From contig NZ_JABMCZ010000003.1 in NCBI RefSeq assembly GCF_013186535.1, positions 1,178,001-1,242,000 of the forward strand: a DNA stretch of 64,000 nt. Reading direction: 5' to 3'. Under the pieces are notes generated by a model. The model saw only the letters and a program-made list of their open reading frames with translations, searched no databases and was not told the DNA's origin. Positions 59,044-64,000 of this stretch are shown here, one piece after another; the first letter of the stretch is position 1, and each line of letters opens with the position of its first letter. Position numbers and translations under genes: made by a program. Source of the stretch: Nocardia terpenica (GTDB lineage: Bacteria > Actinomycetota > Actinomycetes > Mycobacteriales > Mycobacteriaceae).

Positions 59044-59727
59044 TCAGCACTGGAAGACTTGTCCCAGGGTTTGTTTCGGGTCGGCACCCTGGTCCTGCAG
59101 GCAGCCGAACGGGACTATGCCCGCGTCGTTCATTCGGACGCCGGATTTCGCCGCGGCGTGGATGCAGACGAGGCCGGTGGGGTCGATGCGGCAGGTGTAG
59201 TCCCTGACGGTGATGCGGTTTCCGTAGGGGAGGACCGCGCCCGTGCCGCGGATGAACGGGCCCGGGTCGCCGTGCAGCGAGCCGACGGACAGGGCGGCGC
59301 CCGAGTAGTCGATCCAGTTGCCCACCCAGTTGCCGTTCTCGCCGCCGGATGGACGCCCCGGCGGGTTCTTCAGATCGACCAGGCAGCTCAGACTCCGATC
59401 GCCGTCCTGGAAGTCGGTGGTGCACTTGATCTTTCCGGTGGGACTGGCGAAGGCGATGTCGCCGTTGAGCGGCGTGGCCGTGCCGTCCTCGGCGGTGACG
59501 GTGCCGTACCGCGCGGAATCGGCCGGAGAACCGGCCCGCACCCACGCGGCGACCTCCGCCACGGGCGCGCCCGGCGAAGGCGGCACGGCCGCAACCGAAC
59601 TGGTCGGCGCCGCCGAACCGGAGGTGGTCGGAAGGGCGGCCCCGGGCACCGGATGCGGCTCACCGCTCTTGGTGAGCGAACACCCGGCGACCAACAGAAC
59701 GAGCACCGTCAACACCGCGATTCGCAT
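59044..59727 (-). CDS. Lipoprotein of unknown function
   Basis: A 227-residue lipoprotein: MRIAVLTVLVLLVAGC gives a clean signal and lipobox (Cys16), then a Ser/Pro/Thr linker of about 50 residues. The folded part has several cysteines (KIKCTTDF, LSCLVDLKNPP, DYTCRIDPTGLVC, PFGCLQDQ, VFQC), which probably pair as disulfides outside the membrane. Patterns of this kind occur in many nocardial and mycobacterial lipoproteins, but I cannot name the family. Longer starts at 59739 or 59757 exist; the chosen one gives the usual signal length. Confidence 0.72.
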   Translation of the reverse strand: MRIAVLTVLVLLVAGCSLTKSGEPHPVPGAALPTTSGSAAPTSSVAAVPPSPGAPVAEVAAWVRAGSPADSARYGTVTAEDGTATPLNGDIAFASPTGKIKCTTDFQDGDRSLSCLVDLKNPPGRPSGGENGNWVGNWIDYSGAALSVGSLHGDPGPFIRGTGAVLPYGNRITVRDYTCRIDPTGLVCIHAAAKSGVRMNDAGIVPFGCLQDQGADPKQTLGQVFQC

Positions 59728-59880
59728 GCCGAACACCATAGGTGGTGTGATCGCCACCGGCGCAATGCCGGAGCGTGCGCGGCCTTGGCCGCCTGGATGG
59801 TCGGGGCCGAAATGTGGCCGGAGGACCCGGAATTCGGGGATGGTCCGGTCGGACGATTATGTGCTTCCCTCCACTTTCAC

Positions 59881-59914
59881 TATATAAGGCACCGGGGGGC
59901 TTGCGGCAAGGCCC
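59881..59914 (+). promoter_or_regulatory. HelR promoter with rifamycin-associated element (RAE)
   Basis: GGGGGCTTGCGGCAAGGCCC (59895-59914) matches the RAE palindrome described upstream of rifamycin-inactivation and protection genes in actinobacteria (core CTTGC-G-GCAAG with G-run and C-run flanks), as I recall it. A TATATAAG stretch at 59881-59888 can serve as the -10 box. It lies 46 bases upstream of helR. Induction by rifamycins is inferred. Confidence 0.8.
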
Positions 59915-59959
59915 GGGTCGTGCTGCACAATCGCTGGCCGAAGCTGGAAACCTGCGGAA

Positions 59960-62185
59960 ATGGGGGGTTGTGAATTGATCCGGGAGTACGACGACGAATT
60001 GCGGTTCGAGCGGAGCCGGGTGGCCGGGCTCTATGCGCGGCTCGATGCCGAGCGCGCGCGGGTGCGGGGCCGGTATCGCGCCGCGCTGCGGGGGAACGGC
60101 GAATCGCCCATGGAACGCGACGTTGAGGTGCGTGCGCTGGCCAAGCAGGTGAAGCGGCTGGATGTGGCGGACAACGGGCTGTGTTTCGGTCGGCTGGACG
60201 CGGTGTCGGGCGAGCATTCCTATATCGGGCGGATAGGTATTTTCGACGAACAGAACGAGTACGAACCGCTGCTGCTCGATTGGCGGGCGCCCGCGGCGCG
60301 CGCGTTCTATGTCGGCACCGCCGCCAGCCCGGAGAACATGCGCCGGAGGCGGCAATTCCACACTCGCGGACGGCAGGTGATCGATTTCACCGACGAGATC
60401 TTCGGCCGCCCGGGTGCCGGTGAGCGCGGGGACGCGGCCCTGCTCGCGGCGGTGAACGCGCCGCGCGGCGCCGGGATGCGCGACATCGTGGCGACGATTC
60501 AGGCCGAGCAGGACCGGATCATCCGGCTCGACCATCCGGGCGTGCTGGTGATCGAGGGCGGTCCGGGCACCGGGAAGACCGTGGTGGCGCTGCACCGCGT
60601 CGCGTATCTGCTCTACACCGAGCGGGAACGGATCGAACGCCACGGGGTGCTCGTGGTCGGGCCCAATCCGGCCTTCCTGAACCACATCGGCCGCGTGCTG
60701 TCGTCGCTGGGGGAGTCCGATGTGGTGTTCATGACCACCGGCGATTTGGCGCCCGGCCTGCGCGTCACCGCCGAGGACACCCCGGAGGCCACCCGGATCA
60801 AGGGTTCGCTGCGGATCCTGGATGTGCTCGCGGCGGCGATCGCCGATCGGCAGCGGCTGCCGGAACATCCGGTGCCGATCCGGCTGGCGGATGTCACGCT
60901 GCGGATCGACGCCGAGACCGCCGAGTGGGCCAGGGAGGAGGCCCGCGCGAGCGGGTTGCCGCACAACGCCGCCCGCGCGGTGTTCACCGAGATCGTCACC
61001 TATGTGCTCACCGAACGCGCGATAGCCCGGATCGGCCACGGCTGGCTGACCCGCGACGACCGCGAATCGTGGGAACAGCTGCGCGAGGACCTGCTCGAGG
61101 AGCTCGCGACCGACGACGCGTTCACCGCCGCGCTCGACGAGCTCTGGCCGGTACTGACGCCGGAGGCGCTGCTGGCGTCGCTGTACACGTCGCCCGAGCG
61201 GTTGCGCGCCGCGGGCGGCGACCCGGCCCTGCTGCGCGCGAACGGCGACGCCTGGACCGTGCCGGACGTGCCGCTGCTCGACGAACTGGTCGACCTGCTG
61301 GGCAGCGAGAAGTCGGCGGTCCGGTCGGCCGAACAGGAACGCCGGGCCGAGGCCGAGTACGCCGCCGGGGTGCTGGACATCCTCATCAGCCGCGAGGATC
61401 TGATGGACGACGAGGACCACCTGCTGGCCCAGGACCTGCTCTACGCCGAGGACCTGGCCGATCGCTTCGTCGAGCGCGACACCCGCGAACTCGTCGAACG
61501 CGCTGCCGCGGACCGGGATTGGACCTACCGGCACGTCGTGGTCGACGAGGCCCAGGAGCTGTCCGCGATGGACTGGCGGGTGCTGATGCGGCGCTGCCCG
61601 AGCCGATCCTTCACGGTGGTGGGCGATCTCGCCCAGCGCCGGTCGGTGGCCGGGGCGACCTCGTGGGGCGCGATGCTGGATCCGTATGTGCGCGGCCGCT
61701 GGGTCTACCGGTCGCTGTCGGTGAATTACCGCACCCCGGCCGAGATCATGGCCGTCGCCGCCGCCCTCCTCGCCGACTTCGCCCCCGCCGTCCAGCCCCC
61801 GGAATCGGTCCGCGCCTGCGGGGTCCGCCCCTGGTCCCGACGGGTCACCGAGGCCGAAATACCCGCCGCCATCGAGGAATTCGTCCGGGACGAGGCGGGC
61901 CGCGAGGGCACCAGCATCGTGATCGGCCCCCCGGGCGTGCCGGGCACGGTCCCGCCCTCGGACACGAAGGGCCTGGAATTCGACGCCGTCCTCGTCGTCC
62001 ACCCCGACCGCATCCTCGCCGACGGCCCCCGCGGCGCCGCCGAACTCTACGTAGCCCTCACCCGCGCCACCCAACGCCTCGGCGTCCTACACCTGAACCC
62101 GCTCCCCCAACCCCTGTCCACCCTCGCCCCCGAACCCGACTCGGCCGCACCACACATCCCGGGACGCGCGGCGACGCCGCTGTAG
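59960..62185 (+). CDS. helR: HelR/HelD-type RNA polymerase-displacing helicase
   Basis: A 741-residue SF1 helicase-like protein of the HelD family. It has an N-terminal antiparallel helical arm (REYDDELRFERSRVAGLYARLDAE), Walker A EGGPGTGKTVVALHRVAYLLY at about residue 200, motif II VVVDEAQELSAMDW, motif III VGDLAQRRSVAGA and motif VI YVALTRATQRLGVLH. HelD proteins remove stalled RNA polymerase; HelR versions displace rifamycin from the polymerase. The RAE just upstream supports HelR. The ATG start is accepted; TTG 59975 behind GGGGGG is an alternative. Confidence 0.88.
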   Translation: MGGCELIREYDDELRFERSRVAGLYARLDAERARVRGRYRAALRGNGESPMERDVEVRALAKQVKRLDVADNGLCFGRLDAVSGEHSYIGRIGIFDEQNEYEPLLLDWRAPAARAFYVGTAASPENMRRRRQFHTRGRQVIDFTDEIFGRPGAGERGDAALLAAVNAPRGAGMRDIVATIQAEQDRIIRLDHPGVLVIEGGPGTGKTVVALHRVAYLLYTERERIERHGVLVVGPNPAFLNHIGRVLSSLGESDVVFMTTGDLAPGLRVTAEDTPEATRIKGSLRILDVLAAAIADRQRLPEHPVPIRLADVTLRIDAETAEWAREEARASGLPHNAARAVFTEIVTYVLTERAIARIGHGWLTRDDRESWEQLREDLLEELATDDAFTAALDELWPVLTPEALLASLYTSPERLRAAGGDPALLRANGDAWTVPDVPLLDELVDLLGSEKSAVRSAEQERRAEAEYAAGVLDILISREDLMDDEDHLLAQDLLYAEDLADRFVERDTRELVERAAADRDWTYRHVVVDEAQELSAMDWRVLMRRCPSRSFTVVGDLAQRRSVAGATSWGAMLDPYVRGRWVYRSLSVNYRTPAEIMAVAAALLADFAPAVQPPESVRACGVRPWSRRVTEAEIPAAIEEFVRDEAGREGTSIVIGPPGVPGTVPPSDTKGLEFDAVLVVHPDRILADGPRGAAELYVALTRATQRLGVLHLNPLPQPLSTLAPEPDSAAPHIPGRAATPL

Positions 62186-62348
62186 GCCGGATCGACGAGT
62201 CCCATAGACATCCGCGCCCCTCACCGCAAGAATGGCGAGAGCGTCTTCTCACCGGAGAGCCCCCAGGGCTTTCGAGGGCTTCGGCCTCACCGGACGGTTT
62301 CTCGGTGCCGAGTGGCATCGAGGAGGTGGGAGTCGGTTCCCGACTTCG

Positions 62349-63581
62349 GTGAGGTGTGTCTTGATCTGTTCGGATCTGCGTCGGTATCCGCGCGTCATCG
62401 TGATCGGTGCCGGGCTCGGCGGGCTGTGCCTGGCACAGGGTTTGCGGCGATCCGGGATCGATGTGGCCGTCTATGAGCGAGATGTCAGTGCGGCCGTGCG
62501 CTCGCAAGGGCATCGGCTGCACATCGATGGGCGTGGTCGGTGGGCACTGGCCGAAACTCTTCCACCGCGGCTGTTTTCGCTGCTCTCGTCGATCGTGGGG
62601 CGGCCGACGCCGACCGTGAACGGTTTCGACCAGACGCTGCGGCCCACGGGCGTGTTCGCCGTCGACGACCCGGTGTCGGACCATGACATGCCAGCGCACA
62701 CGGTGGTCGATCGTCGGGTGTTGCGGCGGATTCTGCTGACCGGACTCGATGAGGTGGTCCATTTCGGTCACAGATGCATCGGGTACGAGTGTCGGGGAGA
62801 CACGGTGATGGCGCGATTCGCCGACGGCGGTACCGCCACGGGTTCGGTGTTGGTGGCCGCGGATGGTGTCGGATCGGTGATTCGGGCTCGGCGGCTGCCG
62901 CACGCGCGAGTCGTGGATTCCGGGATACGCCTGATCTACGGGCGGGTGCCGTTGACCTCCGAATTGCGTGGGGCGCTACCGGAAGTCATGTTCAGTGTCT
63001 TCAATTCCATTGTCGGACCGGGGCATCGGTTCGTCGGCATCGCGCCGGTGCAGTACCTCGAACCACCGCATGTCGCCGCGTCTCGGCTGGCGCCCGAGGT
63101 CGCGCTCGAACCGGCCGAGGACGGGCTCGCCGTGATGTTCGGCCGCCGCCTCGATCGCCTCGGGCTCTCCGATCGAGAGCTCCGCGCCGCCTCCGGTCGG
63201 CAGCTGCGCGACCTGGTGCTCGACCAACTCCACGGGTGGAATCCCTTGGTGACCCGCGTCGTTCGGGATTGGACGCCGTCGACCGTCCATCCGATCACCG
63301 TCCGCAGCAGCGTGCCGATCCCACCCTGGCCGACCTCGAACGTGACATTGCTCGGCGACGCGATTCATGCCATGAGCCCGGCCGCCGGGGCGGGCGCGAA
63401 CACCGCCCTGCACGATGCCGCCGCCCTCGCCGCCGCACTGACCGACGCCGCCGACGGCCGCCCGCTCCCGGACGCGCTCGGTGCCTACGAGCGGTCCATG
63501 ACCGAAGCAGGCTTCCGCATGGTTCGTCTCTCGGCAGCCAATGGCACACGAACTCTCGCGGCGGATCCGCTGCCCGAATAG
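62349..63581 (+). CDS. FAD-dependent aromatic-ring-type monooxygenase
   Basis: A 410-residue flavoprotein of the PHBH-like group. The N-terminal FAD motif is VIVIGAGLGGLCLAQGLRRSG, the DG motif is VLVAADGVGSVIRARR and the second FAD motif is TLLGDAIHAMSPAAGAGANTAL. It hydroxylates an aromatic or polyketide-like substrate using NAD(P)H and O2. It follows helR, but it does not have the start of the known rifamycin monooxygenase Rox, so a link to rifamycin is unproven. GTG 62349 is the assumed start; the start region is weakly defined. Confidence 0.8.
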   Translation: MRCVLICSDLRRYPRVIVIGAGLGGLCLAQGLRRSGIDVAVYERDVSAAVRSQGHRLHIDGRGRWALAETLPPRLFSLLSSIVGRPTPTVNGFDQTLRPTGVFAVDDPVSDHDMPAHTVVDRRVLRRILLTGLDEVVHFGHRCIGYECRGDTVMARFADGGTATGSVLVAADGVGSVIRARRLPHARVVDSGIRLIYGRVPLTSELRGALPEVMFSVFNSIVGPGHRFVGIAPVQYLEPPHVAASRLAPEVALEPAEDGLAVMFGRRLDRLGLSDRELRAASGRQLRDLVLDQLHGWNPLVTRVVRDWTPSTVHPITVRSSVPIPPWPTSNVTLLGDAIHAMSPAAGAGANTALHDAAALAAALTDAADGRPLPDALGAYERSMTEAGFRMVRLSAANGTRTLAADPLPE

Positions 63582-63586
63582 CCGGG

Positions 63587-64000
63587 TCAGCGGATTGCGA
63601 CCACCATGGCGTCGGTGATCGAGCGCCAGACTACGCCTGCTTCCAGGAATCCGGCGCGGCGGAGGTGGGTGACGTGCCAGGTGGGGGGATGTTGGATGCC
63701 CTTGATGTGGGCGTCGAAAATGGTGCGGCTGGCGGCGAATTCGTCGGTCAGGGCGGGGTCGGCGGCGACCAGGGCCCACCATTCGTCCCAGTCGAGGGCG
63801 CCGAGGGCACGGGCGCGTTCCTGATTGGCGTTCTGGATGATCTCGTCGACGGCATTGAGCATGGGGGTTTCGGGGTCGGGCATGTGGTCGGCGTTGATGA
63901 ACACCCCGCCGGGACGCACCAGTCCGGCCAGGTCCGCGTACAGGCGGGACAGGGGTTCGGGCTGCATCCAGTGCAGGGCGGTGGCGGTCAGCACCGCGTC
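63587..64000 (-). CDS. SAM-dependent methyltransferase, C-terminal part
   Basis: Only the last 137 residues lie in the window; the gene continues beyond the right edge. TATALHWMQPEPLSRLYADLAGLVRPGGVFINADHM is the post-motif segment of class I methyltransferases, and THLRRAGFLEAGVVWRSITDAMVVAIR is the typical end ('GFxxVxxxWxxxxxxxxxAxR'). The SAM-binding glycine motif is off the edge. It is convergent with the flavin monooxygenase gene, 5 bases apart. Confidence 0.8.
   Translation of the reverse strand, partial: DAVLTATALHWMQPEPLSRLYADLAGLVRPGGVFINADHMPDPETPMLNAVDEIIQNANQERARALGALDWDEWWALVAADPALTDEFAASRTIFDAHIKGIQHPPTWHVTHLRRAGFLEAGVVWRSITDAMVVAIR

Noticed and set aside
62349..63581. Rifampicin monooxygenase Rox next to HelR
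   Set aside because: It is a PHBH-type flavoprotein, but its N-terminus and length differ from Rox as I recall it, and no RAE precedes it. Kept as a generic FAD monooxygenase.
1..64000. rRNA, tRNA, integrase genes, IS elements or phage genes
   Set aside because: I looked for tRNA-like cloverleaf ends, transposase motifs and integrase motifs and saw none that I could support; short or degenerate RNA genes could be missed by eye.

Overview
The window is about 64 kb of high-GC actinobacterial chromosome. The gene set points to a mycolic-acid-containing genus, most likely Nocardia or a close relative: an EspG-type ESX module, the multifunctional 2-oxoglutarate enzyme Kgd, FadD15-like and MymA/LipR-like lipid enzymes, a PepA-like serine protease, a MymA-style monooxygenase operon, and a HelR-type RNA polymerase helicase behind a rifamycin-associated element. 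GTG/TTG starts and 4-bp ATGA/GTGA overlaps are frequent. The genus is inferred; no rRNA or tRNA gene was seen, and the species cannot be fixed from this window.

Layout. 1-402: 5' part of egtD (ergothioneine). 568-5315: an OpuC/ProU-type compatible-solute ABC importer (two permeases, a CBS-domain ATPase, a binding lipoprotein) with a second, divergent binding-protein-like lipoprotein. 5434-8151: MTB12-like lipoprotein, drug-type MFS pump, TetR. 8200-13419: MymA-like monooxygenase, SDR and lipase under a near-perfect TetR palindrome, then FadD15. 13499-18799: IclR regulator divergent from dhaKLM, whose DhaM carries a complete EI domain. 18796-24226: PepA-like protease, sulfite-oxidase-fold molybdoenzyme, MFS pump with PadR. 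24419-28231: kgd. 28428-32099: fused heterodimer-like ABC exporter. 32142-33012: two gene remnants facing each other. 33026-37099: ABC-2 transporter with a degenerate ATPase, EcsC protein, AraC regulator, VOC protein. 37794-43968: assorted metabolic genes, including an adenylating enzyme that stops at its hinge. 44185-47829: a very large RecB-like/SF1 helicase homologue whose catalytic motifs are nearly all substituted. 48068-52180: methyltransferase, hydrolase and a three-gene ESX-associated module. 52445-64000: Gly-rich secreted protein, phosphoribosyltransferase, nitrilase-family enzyme, DEAD-box helicase, aldo/keto reductase, SMI1 protein, lipoprotein, HelR, a flavin monooxygenase and an incomplete methyltransferase.

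The most unusual property is a family of short hairpin elements (ATCCCGGC, a 9-nt loop related to ATGCTTTTG, then GCCGGGAT) found at twelve places. At several of them the element is followed by tandem arrays with a 21-24 bp period. They lie between genes, at stop codons, and repeatedly inside coding sequences without breaking the frame (OpuC permease, IclR, DhaM, ABC exporter, EcsC, quinone reductase). Arrays inside genes have a period of exactly 24 bp, or eight codons.

How genes work together: solute uptake (opuC), dihydroxyacetone phosphorylation from PEP (dhaKLM with IclR), lipid and ketone oxidation plus fatty-acid activation (MymA-like operon, FadD15), ESX substrate export (EspC-like, PPE-like, EspG), and drug tolerance (two MFS pumps, an ABC exporter, HelR).
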